DNA from: Clostridium peptidivorans
Lineage (GTDB): Bacteria; Bacillota; Clostridia; Clostridiales; Clostridiaceae
NCBI RefSeq assembly: GCF_900205925.1
Contig: NZ_OAOD01000013.1
Coordinates: 1-64,000 of the forward strand
DNA length: 64,000 nucleotides
Reading direction: 5' to 3'
Under the pieces are notes generated by a model. That model saw only the letters and a program-made list of their open reading frames with translations, had not been told where the DNA came from and did not search any database. Every line of letters starts with the position of its first letter. Within the stretch, counting starts at the first letter, position 1. Of this stretch, positions 8,213 through 19,600 are shown in pieces. A program made the translations under genes and the position numbers.

Positions 8213-9256
8213 ATGGGAAGTGTTGCAAATTTTGCTGCAGTTAATACTAAGGCAAAGGCACTTAAGGGTAAACTCCTTACAAAAGAGCAGTATGATGAAC
8301 TTATAAATGCAAAAGATTATGTACAGGCTCTTAGCTACTTAAAAGAAAATACAAATTATAAAGAAGTGCTAAAAGATTATAATGTACAGGATTTGCACAG
8401 AGGACAATTAGAAAAAATATTAAAAAAATATTATACTAAAATTTTTTATAAACTTAGTCACTATTTTAAAGGGGACTATAAAAATTTAATAAAAGTACTT
8501 TTTATGAAGCTTGAAATAGAAGACTTAAAGGTAATACTTAGGGGTAAATATATAGGAAGAGAAAAAGAAGATATAGAGTCACTTATGACCTACAAAAGTC
8601 CCTTAAGTGAAATAAATTATGACACTTTAATTTCGGCAAGAAGTATAGAAGAAGCTATTGAAACACTTAAAGATACAAAATATTATAATCATATTTTCCC
8701 ACTACTCAATTCTATAAAAGAAGGGGGAATGTTTAGGATAGAAATGTCACTGGATTTTTCATATTTTAGTGAACTTAGAAAGATTGAGGAAAAAGTTCAT
8801 AAGGAAAGCCGTGGAATTCTTAAAAATATAATAGGTGTATACAGTGATCTTTTAAATATACAATGGATCTTTAGAGGCAAAAAATACTATAATATAGCAC
8901 CAGAAATTTTATTAAACTACACAATATATGATGGATATAGACTTCACTTAAAGGATTTAAAAAATCTATGCTATTCAAAAAGTATAGAAGAACTTTTTAG
9001 CTTAATAAAATATTCTCCATATGTAGAGATATTTGGGGAGGGAAAAAAAGATGATTATTTAGTAGTAGGCGATATATTAAGATATATGAAAAGTTTGTAT
9101 TTAAAATATGCCAAAGAAAATTCAATGGATGTATCTGTAGTAGTTTCTTATTTGGAATTAGTATTCTTAGAAATAAAATATATAGTATCAATAGTTGAAG
9201 GTAAAAGATATTCATTAAGTTCAGAAGAGATCTATAGATATATAGATAATTATTAA
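8213..9256 (+). CDS. ntpC: V-type ATPase subunit C (NtpC, yeast d homolog)
   Basis: Central-stalk adaptor that seats the rotor shaft on the membrane c-ring. Seen: 347 residues, all-helical, with the family start NFAAVNTKAKALKGKLLT, a central LKVILRGKYIG segment, and a repeat arrangement consistent with the pseudo-threefold AtpC fold. Start ATG at 8213 with GGAGG 6-8 nt upstream, 3 nt after ntpF. The next gene, ntpI, follows after 22 nt. Confidence 0.9.
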   Translation: MGSVANFAAVNTKAKALKGKLLTKEQYDELINAKDYVQALSYLKENTNYKEVLKDYNVQDLHRGQLEKILKKYYTKIFYKLSHYFKGDYKNLIKVLFMKLEIEDLKVILRGKYIGREKEDIESLMTYKSPLSEINYDTLISARSIEEAIETLKDTKYYNHIFPLLNSIKEGGMFRIEMSLDFSYFSELRKIEEKVHKESRGILKNIIGVYSDLLNIQWIFRGKKYYNIAPEILLNYTIYDGYRLHLKDLKNLCYSKSIEELFSLIKYSPYVEIFGEGKKDDYLVVGDILRYMKSLYLKYAKENSMDVSVVVSYLELVFLEIKYIVSIVEGKRYSLSSEEIYRYIDNY

Positions 9257-9278
9257 AATTTAAGGGGGGTGAAGCTTT

Positions 9279-11270
9279 GTGTCCGTAGAAAAAATGAAAA
9301 TGGTAAATATTATAGGAACTATGGATTTGCTTGAAAATGTAGCTAAACAGGTGGTGCTTTTTAATGGATTGCATCCTGTAAATGCCATGAATGAAATAGG
9401 TACTACGGAGTTTACTATTTCTGCTACAGAGGACAACTTGGAAAAAATTGTTGATTTAAATTATGTAAAACCTTATGGGCATGAAAGGGATTATACACCT
9501 ATAGAAACGCATGTAAAAAGAATTTTAGAAATTGTAAACGTGAAGGAAAATTTTCCGGTACAAGAGGAAGAACTTATTTTAAATTATGAAGAACTTTTAG
9601 ATGAAATAATAAAGATGGATGGTAAGTTTGAAGAAATTTATGAAAAATTACTGGATAAAAAAGAAGCACAGGAAAAATTAAAGTTATTCCTAAATAATAT
9701 AGCTTACCTTAAAGATATAGACGTACCTTTACAAGAAATAAAAAACTTAAGCAATTTCTATGTGGGGGTATACAAATTATCATTGGAAAGTTCACATAAG
9801 CTAAAGGTTAATTATGAAAATATACCTTCTATGGTGAAAAAAATATATAAGGCTAAAGATTATAGGATAGAATTGATTATAACTCCTAAAATGTTAAAAA
9901 AGGAATCAGATAGAATATTAAGTTCTTTAAACTTAGAAACTATCGAAATTCCTTGGCAATATGAAGGAACACCGCTTGAAATATACGAAAAGCTTAAACA
10001 AGAGTTTAATGTGCTGCAAAGAGAAATATTACAGTTAGAAGGACAAATGAGAAAAATATATAAGGAAAACAAGGAAGAAATAAATATACTAAATATAAGC
10101 TTAAAACTTCAGCTTAAAACTTCTGAGCTTAAAAATTATGCTGCATGCACAAGTGAATTTTTTTATCTTTGTGGATGGGTTTTAGAAGGGGATATAGAAA
10201 ATCTTAATAAAAAGTTAGATAATTTTGGAGATAAAATAATTGTTTTAAGTAAAGAATCTGATGAAGTAAATAATGAAACTATAACTCCACCAACAAGGCT
10301 TAAAAACAATTTTATTGTAAAACCTTTTGAGGTTATGGTAAATATGTATGGTACTCCGTGCTATGATGAAACAGATCCTACATTGTTTTTAGGAATTAGT
10401 TATATGATTATATTTGGAGCCATGTTTGGAGATGTGGGTCAAGGGATAGTATTTTTACTTGCAGGGTTGTTTTTAAAGTATAAGATGAGGAGAGTAAATT
10501 TAGGAGGAATACTTGCAAGGCTCGGAATAAGTTCAACTATATTTGGGTTTTTATATGGAAGCGTATTTGGGTTTGAAGATGTAATTCCGGCAGCCTTTAT
10601 AAGACCTATGGAAAATATACAAGATATCTTAATTATGGCAATAATATTTGGATGCATGCTTCTAGTAATAGGATTTATATTTAGCTTAGTTAATAACTTT
10701 AAAAGAAGAGATCTAGAAAATGGGGTATTTGGGAAAGATGGAGTAAATGGTCTTTTGTTTTATCTGCTCTTGCTTTACTTCGTTTATTCAAAGGTTTTAG
10801 GGATAAATACATTTAGAACTTCAATATGGATAGTTTTATTTATAGCAATGCTCATGATTATGGTATTTAAAGAGCCATTAGCAAATTTACTAACGGGTAG
10901 AAGGCCACTTTATCGAGAAAGTAAAAGTGATTACTTTATTGAGGGAGGATTCGGAGTACTGGAAACTCTTCTTGGAATGTTTTCGAATACTATATCTTTT
11001 ATAAGGGTAGGAGCTTTTGCTTTGAATCATGTTGGATTATTTATAGCATTTAGTTCACTAGCAAACATGATGAATTCTGAAGCAGGAAGTATATTTATGT
11101 ATGTTTTAGGAAATATCATAATAATTGGACTTGAAGGGCTTATAGTGTTTATTCAAGGATTGAGACTTGAATATTATGAGTTATTTAGTAAGTATTATGA
11201 AGGAGGAGGCATAGAATTTCAGCCAATAAAGCTTGATAATAGTGAAAATTTAATTAATGAAAATATCTAA
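9279..11270 (+). CDS. ntpI: V-type ATPase subunit I (NtpI, a-subunit stator)
   Basis: Membrane stator that provides the ion half-channels next to the c-ring. Seen: 663 residues. The N-terminal half is soluble with coiled coils (about residues 90-140 and 215-270). The C-terminal half has seven to eight hydrophobic segments including GISYMIIFGAMFGDVGQGI, the a-subunit signature, and SFIRVGAFALNHVGLF, which carries the essential Arg facing the rotor. Start is GTG at 9279 with AAGGGGGGTG upstream; a later ATG at residue 6 lacks a site. The length is normal for the bacterial form. Confidence 0.93.
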   Translation: MSVEKMKMVNIIGTMDLLENVAKQVVLFNGLHPVNAMNEIGTTEFTISATEDNLEKIVDLNYVKPYGHERDYTPIETHVKRILEIVNVKENFPVQEEELILNYEELLDEIIKMDGKFEEIYEKLLDKKEAQEKLKLFLNNIAYLKDIDVPLQEIKNLSNFYVGVYKLSLESSHKLKVNYENIPSMVKKIYKAKDYRIELIITPKMLKKESDRILSSLNLETIEIPWQYEGTPLEIYEKLKQEFNVLQREILQLEGQMRKIYKENKEEINILNISLKLQLKTSELKNYAACTSEFFYLCGWVLEGDIENLNKKLDNFGDKIIVLSKESDEVNNETITPPTRLKNNFIVKPFEVMVNMYGTPCYDETDPTLFLGISYMIIFGAMFGDVGQGIVFLLAGLFLKYKMRRVNLGGILARLGISSTIFGFLYGSVFGFEDVIPAAFIRPMENIQDILIMAIIFGCMLLVIGFIFSLVNNFKRRDLENGVFGKDGVNGLLFYLLLLYFVYSKVLGINTFRTSIWIVLFIAMLMIMVFKEPLANLLTGRRPLYRESKSDYFIEGGFGVLETLLGMFSNTISFIRVGAFALNHVGLFIAFSSLANMMNSEAGSIFMYVLGNIIIIGLEGLIVFIQGLRLEYYELFSKYYEGGGIEFQPIKLDNSENLINENI

Positions 11271-11294
11271 ATTGATAAATGAGGAGGAAAAATA

Positions 11295-11720
11295 ATGTTT
11301 TATTTATTATTAGTTACATTTTGTATAGTTTTAGGAACAATAACTTATGGATTTACACAAAAGGTTAAGGATGATTTAGAAGGAAATAAAAAAGTTAAAA
11401 GGGCACTTAAAATAAATCTTGGAGCATTTATTCCAGTTATAAGTGCTGCAATAATACTTATGATTCCAGATATAGTAAGTGCAGCAGGAACTACTTCAAT
11501 TGCTACAGCTTCAGGAATGGGATACATTGCAGCAGCACTATGTACAGGGCTTGCAACTATAGGTGCAGGCTATGCAGTAGGGGTTGTGGGATCATCTGCC
11601 CTTGGTGCAGTTTCAGAGGACCCTAAAATATTAGGTAAAACACTTATATATGTAGGCCTTGCAGAAGGTATTGCTATATATGGGCTTATAATTTCTATAA
11701 TGATACTTTCAAGAATTTAA
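11295..11720 (+). CDS. ntpK: V-type ATPase subunit K (c-ring proteolipid)
   Basis: Rotor-ring subunit that carries the transported ion. Seen: 141 residues with four hydrophobic stretches (about 1-20, 43-62, 75-103 and 116-138). The last pair is Gly/Ala rich and contains the ion-binding Glu in VGLAEGIAIYGL. The first pair lacks an acidic residue, so the protein looks like one functional hairpin plus a degenerate one. Whether the ion is Na+ or H+ cannot be settled by eye. Start ATG at 11295 with GAGGAGG upstream; ntpG follows after 18 nt. Confidence 0.9.
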   Translation: MFYLLLVTFCIVLGTITYGFTQKVKDDLEGNKKVKRALKINLGAFIPVISAAIILMIPDIVSAAGTTSIATASGMGYIAAALCTGLATIGAGYAVGVVGSSALGAVSEDPKILGKTLIYVGLAEGIAIYGLIISIMILSRI

Positions 11721-11738
11721 CCTAAGGAGTTCACAAGT

Positions 11739-12047
11739 ATGAAAGCTTTTTTAATAAGTGATAATGTAGATAGTTTTGTAGGACTTAAAATAGCAGGAAT
11801 AAAAGGAACTGTGGTTCATGAAAGAGAAGAAGTGTTAGAAGTATTAGAGGATTTATTAAAGGACAAGGAAATAAGCACTATAATAGTTACAGAAAAAATT
11901 GCAGATCTTATTCCGGGGGAGTTAAGTAAAATAAAATTATCTAAATTCTTACCTCTTGTGGTAGAAATACCTGATAGACATGGTTCTAAAAAAGGAGAAG
12001 ATCATCTTTTAAATTATGTAAAAGAAGCTATAGGGCTAAAACTTTAA
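11739..12047 (+). CDS. ntpG: V-type ATPase subunit F (NtpG)
   Basis: Small Rossmann-like subunit bound to the central shaft, which tunes coupling and inhibition. Seen: 102 residues, start MKAFLISDNVDSFVGLKIAG and the core motif STIIVTEKIADLIPGEL, followed by LPLVVEIPDRHGS, all diagnostic of the archaeal/bacterial V-type F subunit. Start ATG at 11739 with AAGGAG upstream. It lies between K and E in a tight operon. Confidence 0.92.
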   Translation: MKAFLISDNVDSFVGLKIAGIKGTVVHEREEVLEVLEDLLKDKEISTIIVTEKIADLIPGELSKIKLSKFLPLVVEIPDRHGSKKGEDHLLNYVKEAIGLKL

Positions 12048-12065
12048 AGGTTTGAGGTGATATAT

Positions 12066-12683
12066 ATGACTACTATTGAAGATAAGTTAAAGTTATTTAC
12101 CAAAATAGTATTTAATGAAATAGAGGAGCAATTTAAAAAGCAAGAGGAGAAAAATAGGAGCGAAATAAATGAAATTCTATCAAAAGAAAATGAAAAAGTA
12201 GAAAACTATAAAGAAAAAACTATAAAGGATATAGAAAAGAAGATTACATCAAAACAAAGAGAAAATATATCTAAAGTTAAAATGGATACACAAAGAAAAC
12301 TCTTAAATATAAAAGAAGAAATAATAAGAGAAACAATAGAAGAAGTAAAGGAAGGTGTAAAAGAATACAGTAGTACAGAGGAATATAAAAATTATCTGTT
12401 AAGTGAAATTAGAAATTTAAAAAGTCAAGAAATTCCAGAAAGCTTTACTTTATATTTGTCTGAGAAGGATATTAAAAAATTTAAAGATGATATAGAAAAG
12501 GAGCTACAATACATTTCCAAGTCTTTTAATATAAAACCGTCAAAAACTCCCATAATTGGAGGATTTATATTAGAGGATGAAGAAAAAAGTTTTAGAATGG
12601 ATAATAGTTTGATTTATAAGATATATAAATTAAAGGAAGTAGTAGGTACAAAGGTTATGGATGAGTTAAATGAGGAGGCGTAA
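12066..12683 (+). CDS. ntpE: V-type ATPase subunit E (NtpE, peripheral stalk)
   Basis: Peripheral-stalk subunit that pairs with the coiled-coil NtpF-like protein. Seen: 205 residues, with an N-terminal Lys/Glu coiled coil (about residues 10-110) and a C-terminal globular part with PIIGGFILEDEEKSFRMDNS, the E-subunit signature (GG..L... in which the C-terminal domain contacts subunit B). Start choice: a GTG at 12057 lies inside the ribosome site GAGGTGA, so the ATG at 12066 is preferred. ntpA begins 6 nt after its stop. Confidence 0.9.
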   Translation: MTTIEDKLKLFTKIVFNEIEEQFKKQEEKNRSEINEILSKENEKVENYKEKTIKDIEKKITSKQRENISKVKMDTQRKLLNIKEEIIRETIEEVKEGVKEYSSTEEYKNYLLSEIRNLKSQEIPESFTLYLSEKDIKKFKDDIEKELQYISKSFNIKPSKTPIIGGFILEDEEKSFRMDNSLIYKIYKLKEVVGTKVMDELNEEA

Positions 12684-12689
12684 AATCTT

Positions 12690-14468
12690 ATGAAAGAAGG
12701 AACAGTAATTGGAATAAATGGTCCTGTTGTAAAAGCCTCAGGTATGAGTAATTTTCTAATGAGAGAAATGGTAATGGTAGGTGAAAGAAAACTTATAGGA
12801 GAAGTAATTATTTTAGAAGGGGATATAGGTACCATACAGGTATATGAGGAGACAGCAGGGCTTAAAGCAGAAGAAAAAGTTGTATCTACTGGTAGTCCTT
12901 TATCATTAAAATTGGGTCCAGGTATTATAGGAAATATATTTGATGGAATAGAAAGGCCTTTAGAAAAATTAAATGAGATATCCTATGGATTTATTCCAGA
13001 GGGTATAGGACTTATTTCTTTAGATGATAAAAAGCTTTGGGAAGTTTCTATAAAAGCTAAGACAGAAGAATATTTAAAATCTGGGGATGTATATGCTGAA
13101 GTTCAGGAAACGCCCCTTATAAAACATAAACTTATGGTTCCACCAGGTATGGAAGGAAAGGTTACATGGGCAGCGGAAAGTGGAAATTACAATATAGAAG
13201 AAATAGTTGTAAGGTTATCAAAAGATGACAAGGAATATGAACTTCCACTTTATCAAATGTGGCCTGTAAGAAAGCCAAGGCCTGTAAAGGAAAGAAAATC
13301 TTTAAATATTCCACTAATAACAGGACAAAGAATAATAGATACTTTTTTTCCTATAGCAAAAGGAGGTACTGTTGCAATTCCAGGGGGATTTGGTACAGGA
13401 AAAACCATGACTCAGCATCAGCTCGCAAAGTGGTCTGATGCTGACTTAATAGTATATATTGGTTGTGGTGAAAGAGGAAATGAAATGACAGAGGTGTTAG
13501 AAGATTTTCCTAAATTAATAGATCCTGAAACAAATATGCCTTTAATGAATAGGACAGTTTTAATTGCAAATACCTCAAATATGCCTGTAGCGGCAAGAGA
13601 AGCTTCTATTTATACAGGTATAACAATTGCAGAATATTTTAGAGATATGGGATATCATGTTGCTATAATGGCAGATTCAACTTCCAGATGGGCAGAGGCT
13701 TTAAGAGAAATTTCAGGAAGGCTTGAAGAAATGCCTGCTGAAGAAGGATATCCGGCATATCTGCCTACAAGAATTGCAGAGTTTTATGAAAGAGCAGGTT
13801 ATGTAGAAAATTTAAACGGAACGGAAGGGTCCTTAACGGTTATAGGAGCTGTATCACCAGCAGGAGGAGATTTTTCAGAACCTGTAACTCAGAACACTAA
13901 AAGATTTGTAAGTTCATTTTTAAGTTTGGATAAAAAACTTGCTTATTCAAGACATTATCCAGCTATAAATTGGCTAACAAGTTATAGTGGATACATTCCT
14001 ATGCTTACAGATTGGTATGAAGAAAATATTTCAGATGAAATGATGGATTTAAGAGGAAAAATGCTTAAGATATTATTTGAAGAAGATAAGCTTCAAGAAA
14101 TAGTAAAGCTTGTAGGAGAAGATGTACTTCCAGATGACCAAAGACTTATTCTCGAAGTTGCAAAAATAATAAGAGTTGGATTTCTTCAGCAAAATGCTTA
14201 TCACAAAGAAGATACCTTCGTACCATTAAATAAGCAATTTAAAATGCTAAAGCTTATAAATAATTTATATGAATATGCATATAAGGTAGTAAAGCAAGGC
14301 GTTCCAATTTCTAAAATAAAGAATAAAGATTTATATGAAGAAATTACAAAAATAAAATATAACATACCAAATGATGATTTAAGTGGTATAGATGTGATAG
14401 AAGAAAAAGTTAGAAGTTTTTATAAAGAACTTATAGATGAGTATGGCAGAAGGGAGGGGAATATATGA
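12690..14468 (+). CDS. ntpA: V-type ATPase catalytic subunit A
   Basis: Catalytic ATP-hydrolysing or synthesising subunit of the A3B3 head. Seen: 592 residues; N-terminal barrel, the non-homologous bulge domain typical of V/A-type A subunits (about residues 110-200), and a nucleotide domain with P-loop GGFGTGKT, catalytic-Glu region [19 protein letters not shown] and [20 protein letters not shown]. Start ATG at 12690 after GAGGAGG. Its stop overlaps the start of ntpB by 4 nt (ATGA). Confidence 0.96.
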   Translation: MKEGTVIGINGPVVKASGMSNFLMREMVMVGERKLIGEVIILEGDIGTIQVYEETAGLKAEEKVVSTGSPLSLKLGPGIIGNIFDGIERPLEKLNEISYGFIPEGIGLISLDDKKLWEVSIKAKTEEYLKSGDVYAEVQETPLIKHKLMVPPGMEGKVTWAAESGNYNIEEIVVRLSKDDKEYELPLYQMWPVRKPRPVKERKSLNIPLITGQRIIDTFFPIAKGGTVAIPGGFGTGKTMTQHQLAKWSDADLIVYIGCGERGNEMTEVLEDFPKLIDPETNMPLMNRTVLIANTSNMPVAAREASIYTGITIAEYFRDMGYHVAIMADSTSRWAEALREISGRLEEMPAEEGYPAYLPTRIAEFYERAGYVENLNGTEGSLTVIGAVSPAGGDFSEPVTQNTKRFVSSFLSLDKKLAYSRHYPAINWLTSYSGYIPMLTDWYEENISDEMMDLRGKMLKILFEEDKLQEIVKLVGEDVLPDDQRLILEVAKIIRVGFLQQNAYHKEDTFVPLNKQFKMLKLINNLYEYAYKVVKQGVPISKIKNKDLYEEITKIKYNIPNDDLSGIDVIEEKVRSFYKELIDEYGRREGNI

Positions 14469-15844
14469 AAAAGGAGTATTTAACTTTAGATAAAATTCAA
14501 GGACCTTTAATAGTATTATCTCAAGTAAAGGGAGCAGCCTATGATGAAGTAGTAGATATAGTAGTAAATGAAAATGAAAGAAAAAAGGGCAAGGTTGTTC
14601 AAATATATGGAGACAAGGTGGTAATACAGGTATTTGAAACAACTACGGGCATATCTACTCAAAATGCGGCTGTAAGTTTTGCAGGAGAGCCCCTTTCTAT
14701 AAATCTTTCAGAGGATATTTTAGGGAGAGAGTTTAATGGAGTAGGAGAACCTCGTGATGGTGGCGGAAAAATATATACAAGTAATAAGTATAATATAAAT
14801 GGAAGACCTATGAATCCTGCTGCAAGAAAATATCCAAGAAATTTTATACAAACAGGAATATCTTCCATAGATTGCTTGACTACTCTTATTAGAGGGCAAA
14901 AGCTTCCTATATTTTCCGGAAATGGAATGCCCCATAATGAATTGGCTGCTCAAATTGTAAGGCAGGCAAAGTTAAGTGAAAGTTCAAAGGAAGAGTTTGC
15001 AGTGGTATTTGCAGCTATGGGGATAAAGCATGATGATGCAAATTTTTTCAGAAAAAAGTTTGAAGAAGCTGGGGTTCTAGAGAGAGTTGTTATGTATACC
15101 AATTTAGCAAATGATCCCATAGTAGAAAGAATTGCAACTCCACGATGTGCATTAACTGCAGCAGAATACCTTGCATTTGAAAAGGGAATGCATATCTTAG
15201 TAATAATGACTGATATAACAAACTACTCGGAAGCATTAAGAGAAATTTCATCTTCTCGTGAAGAAGTGCCAAGTAGAAAAGGATATCCTGGATATCTTTA
15301 TTCAGACTTAGCTTCTCTTTATGAAAGAGCTGGAATGATGGAAGGAAGAGAGGGGTCTATAACACAAATACCAATACTTACCATGCCAAATGATGATATA
15401 ACACACCCTATACCTGATTTGACAGGGTATATTACAGAAGGGCAAATAGTTTTAAATAGAGGGATATATCAAAAAAATATATATCCTCCAGTAAATATAC
15501 TTCCTTCATTATCAAGACTTATGAAAGACGGAATAGGGGAAGATTACACAAGAGTGGACCATCCAGATGTGTCAAATCAGCTTTTTTCAAGTTATTCTCA
15601 TGTTCAAGATGTAGTGGCACTGGCTCAAGTAATAGGAGAAGATGAATTGTCGGAAACAGATAAAATATATATGGAATTTGGAAGACAATTTGAGGAAAGA
15701 TTTTTAAAGCAAGGATTTGAAGAAGATAGAAGTATAGAGGAAACTTTAGATTTAGCATGGAATATACTTTCAATTTTACCTAAGTCAGAACTTGATAGGG
15801 TAAATCCTAAAATACTTGATGAATACTATAGAGGTGAAGCTTGA
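14465..15844 (+). CDS. ntpB: V-type ATPase non-catalytic subunit B
   Basis: Regulatory nucleotide-binding-type subunit alternating with A in the head. Seen: 459 residues; [35 protein letters not shown] in place of a functional P-loop, and LEFSRQFEERF-like helix near the C-terminus ([15 protein letters not shown]). All are standard for V/A-type B subunits. It overlaps ntpA by 4 nt, and its TGA overlaps the ntpD ATG by one base, so A, B and D are translationally coupled. Confidence 0.96.
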   Translation: MKKEYLTLDKIQGPLIVLSQVKGAAYDEVVDIVVNENERKKGKVVQIYGDKVVIQVFETTTGISTQNAAVSFAGEPLSINLSEDILGREFNGVGEPRDGGGKIYTSNKYNINGRPMNPAARKYPRNFIQTGISSIDCLTTLIRGQKLPIFSGNGMPHNELAAQIVRQAKLSESSKEEFAVVFAAMGIKHDDANFFRKKFEEAGVLERVVMYTNLANDPIVERIATPRCALTAAEYLAFEKGMHILVIMTDITNYSEALREISSSREEVPSRKGYPGYLYSDLASLYERAGMMEGREGSITQIPILTMPNDDITHPIPDLTGYITEGQIVLNRGIYQKNIYPPVNILPSLSRLMKDGIGEDYTRVDHPDVSNQLFSSYSHVQDVVALAQVIGEDELSETDKIYMEFGRQFEERFLKQGFEEDRSIEETLDLAWNILSILPKSELDRVNPKILDEYYRGEA

Positions 15845-16452
15845 TGGAAAATATAGCTCCTACCAAAGCAAATTTAATAAGTGCAAAAAGTTCACTTGAG
15901 TTTTCTAAACAAGGTTTTGAACTTTTAGATAGAAAAAGAAATGTACTTATAAGAGAACTTATGGAATATGTGGATAAGGCAAAAAGTATTCAAGATAAAA
16001 TTAATAAAATATTTTCTGAAGCTTATAAGTCACTTGAAAGAGCTAATATAACCATAGGCATATATGAAGTTGAAGAAATAGCTATGGCAGTTCCTGAAGC
16101 AAATGATTATAATATACTTTTTAAATCTGTTATGGGAGTAGAAGTTCCACATATATATTTTAATAAAGAAGATATAAAGCCATCTTATGGATTTTATAAG
16201 AGCAATACTGCAATGGATTTGGCATATAAAGATTTCAATGAAGTAAAATATCTCATATATGAGCTAGCAGAACTAGAAAATGCAATATATAGACTTGCAA
16301 TGGAAGTTAAAAAAACACAAAAGAGAGCCAATGCATTAGAAAACATACAAATACCAAGGTTTAAGGCAGCTGTTAAAAACATTAGTGAAGTACTAGAAGA
16401 GAAGGAAAGAGAAGATTTCTTTAGGCTTAAAGTTGTAAAGAAGAAAAAGTAA
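15844..16452 (+). CDS. ntpD: V-type ATPase subunit D (central shaft)
   Basis: Rotary shaft of the complex. Seen: 202 residues forming two long helices, with family start APTKANLISAKSSLEFSKQG and LDRKRNVLIRELM, and C-terminal KKTQKRANALENIQIPRF, which is the D-subunit signature. Start choice: a TTG at 15841 is in frame, but ATG at 15844 sits 7 nt after GAGGTG and overlaps the ntpB stop, so 15844 is preferred. It is the last gene of the operon. Confidence 0.95.
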   Translation: MENIAPTKANLISAKSSLEFSKQGFELLDRKRNVLIRELMEYVDKAKSIQDKINKIFSEAYKSLERANITIGIYEVEEIAMAVPEANDYNILFKSVMGVEVPHIYFNKEDIKPSYGFYKSNTAMDLAYKDFNEVKYLIYELAELENAIYRLAMEVKKTQKRANALENIQIPRFKAAVKNISEVLEEKEREDFFRLKVVKKKK

Positions 16453-16521
16453 GAGAAGTTGGCGCTTTTAAGAATAAATTAGCCTTTTATGTGATTTGCT
16501 TTAAAGGTATTAAAATTATAT

Positions 16522-16556
16522 AATACCCATATATTTAAAATATATGGGTATTTTTT
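16522..16556 (+). terminator. Terminator of the V-ATPase operon
   Basis: 13-bp stem AATACCCATATAT/ATATATGGGTATT followed by TTTTT, 70 nt after ntpD. Confidence 0.85.
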
Positions 16557-16602
16557 GAAGCATAAAATTATAAAATAGAAAGTTTAAAAAGGTGAGAGAG
16601 CT

Positions 16603-19600
16603 ATGAAAAAGGTATTGCATTTGGGATTAGATGTGGGTTCTACCACTGTGAAAATTGCAGTATTAGATGAGTGTTTTAATGTAGTATATAGTAAATATGA
16701 AAGACATTTTTCTGACATTAAGAGCACTATGATAAAAGTAATAAAAGAAACATATAAAATTTTTAGTGATTACCCCGTAACTATAATGGTTACGGGATCT
16801 GGTGGCCTTGCAGTTTCTAAGTGGCTTAATATACCTTTTATCCAAGAAGTAATAGCATGTACAACTACTATAGATAAATTTATACCTAAAACAGATGTTG
16901 CAATAGAACTTGGAGGAGAAGATGCAAAAATAACCTTTTTCAAAGGAGGGCTCGATCAAAGAATGAATGGAACTTGTGCAGGGGGCACGGGAGCATTTAT
17001 AGATCAGATGGCATCACTTCTTAAAACTGATGCAGGAGGATTAAATGAGCTAGCCAAAAATTACAATGTAATATATCCTATTGCAGCTAGATGTGGGGTT
17101 TTTGCAAAAACTGATGTACAGCCTCTTTTAAATGAAGGAGCAGCTAAAGAGGACATAGCAGCTTCTATATTTCAAGCTGTAGTGAATCAAACCATTAGTG
17201 GACTTGCTTGTGGAAAAGTTATAAAAGGGAATGTGGCTTTTTTAGGAGGTCCACTTTGTTTTTTATCAGAATTAAGACAAAGATTTATAGAAACGTTAAA
17301 TTTGAAAGAAGAACAAGTTGTTTTCCCAGAAAATTCCCAGATTTTTGTTGCCATGGGAGCAGCAATTTCATCAATAGATGATAAGATAATTAGCTTTAAT
17401 GAATTAAATGATAGATTAAAAGTATTAAATGAAGATCTAAATGAAGAAACTAAAGCTTTGCAACCATTATTTTTATCTGAAGAAGATTTATTGAAATTCA
17501 AGAGAAGACATGATGAGCATAAAGTAAAAACTAAAGATATAAAAGAACATAAGGGAAACTGCTTTTTAGGTATAGATGCTGGTTCTACAACAACTAAGGT
17601 AGCATTAATTAATGAAAAATCAGAACTTTTGTATTCGCATTATGGAAGTAATGAAGGAAATCCATTAAAATCTGTAATTAATATTTTAAAAGATCTTTAT
17701 AAAAAGCTACCTAAAGAAGCAAGTATTGCAAATTCTACAGTAACAGGTTATGGAGAGGGACTAATAAAAGCTGCACTATCTGTAGATATAGGAGAAGTAG
17801 AAACCATTGCTCACTATAGAGCAGCAGATTTCTTTTTACCAGGAGTGGATTTTATATTAGATATTGGTGGGCAGGATATGAAATGCCTTAAAATAAAGGA
17901 TGGAGTAATAGATAGCATAATGCTAAATGAAGCTTGTTCTTCAGGTTGTGGTTCTTTTATTGAATCTTTTGCAAATTCTCTCAATATGAAGGTACAAGAC
18001 TTTGCAAAGGAAGCTATTGTTTCTAAAAAGCCTGTGGATTTAGGGTCAAGATGTACAGTATTTATGAATTCAAAAGTTAAGCAAGCTCAAAAGGAAGGAG
18101 CAACTGTAGGGGATATATCGGCAGGATTATCCTATTCTGTAATAAAAAATGCACTTTTCAAAGTTATAAAAGTAAGAAATACTGAAAGTTTAGGGAAAAA
18201 ACCAATTGTGCAAGGAGGAACTTTTTATAATGATGCAGTGCTTCGTGCTTTTGAGTGTGTTTCGGGAAGAGAAGCTGTAAGGCCTGATATATCAGGGCTT
18301 ATGGGAGCTTTTGGAGCAGCAATTATTTCAAGGGAAAGACATGAAGAAGGACATGGCTCAACACTACTTCCTTTAGAAAAGCTTGAAAATTTTAGCTCAA
18401 ATACATCTATGAAAAGATGTGGAAAGTGTGCAAATAATTGTCTTTTAACTGTTAATAATTTTTCAGATAGTTCAAAATTTATTTCTGGTAATAGATGTGA
18501 AAGAGGAATAGAAAAAGAAACTATTAGCGAAGATGTACCTAATTTGTTTGAGTATAAATATAAAAGATTATTTGATTATATACCTTTGAAAAAGGAAAAG
18601 GCGATAAGAGGAAGTGTAGGAATACCAAGGGTTTTAAATATGTATGAAAACTATCCATTTTGGTTTACACTTTTCAATGAGCTTAAATTTAGAGTAGAAA
18701 TTTCACCAAGGTCTTCTAAAAATATTTATGAACTTGGACTAGAAACGATACCTTCAGAGTCTGCTTGTTATCCAGCAAAGATTGTTCATGGACATATAAT
18801 GAGTCTTGTGAATAGAGGAATAAATTTTATATTTTATCCTTCTATACCTTATGAGCAGAAGGAATTTAAAGAGGCAAATAATCATTTTAACTGTCCTATA
18901 GTTACATCTTATCCTGAAGTAATTAAAAATAATATGGATATTTTAAAGGAAAAAAACATTAAATTTATAAATCCTTTTTTACCTATTGATAATAAAAAGA
19001 AGATGTTTAAAAGGCTAAAGGAAGAATTAAATGAATTTAATATTTCAAATATCGAACTTGAAAGAGCCTTAAGTCTTGCATATGAAGAGGATAGAAAAGT
19101 TAAAAGTGATATAAGAATAAAAGGCGAAGAAGTAGTAAAATATTTAAATACTACAGATAAAAAAGGAATAGTACTTGCGGGAAGACCTTATCATTTAGAT
19201 CCGGAAATAAATCATGGAATTCCTGAAGTTATAACATCTTTTGGTATAGCTGTGCTTACGGAGGATTCTGTAGCACACTTAGGGAATGTAGAAAGACCTC
19301 TAAGTGTTGTAGATCAATGGGTTTATCATTCAAGGCTTTATGCTGCAGCAAGTTTTGTAGCTAAGGAAAAAAATTTAGAACTTATACAGCTTAATTCTTT
19401 TGGATGTGGGCTTGATGCTGTAACCACAGATCAGGTACAGGAAATATTAAATTCCTATGGTAAAATATATACTGTACTTAAAATTGATGAAGGAAGTAAT
19501 TTAGGTGCGGTTAAGATAAGAGTAAGATCTTTAATGGCGGCAATGCAAGAAAGAGATAAAAATCAATTTGTACCACATAAGATAATTGAACCAGAGAAAA

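Noticed and set aside
12057-12065. GTG start for ntpE
   Set aside because: The GTG is inside the GAGGTGA ribosome site; the ATG at 12066 is properly spaced.
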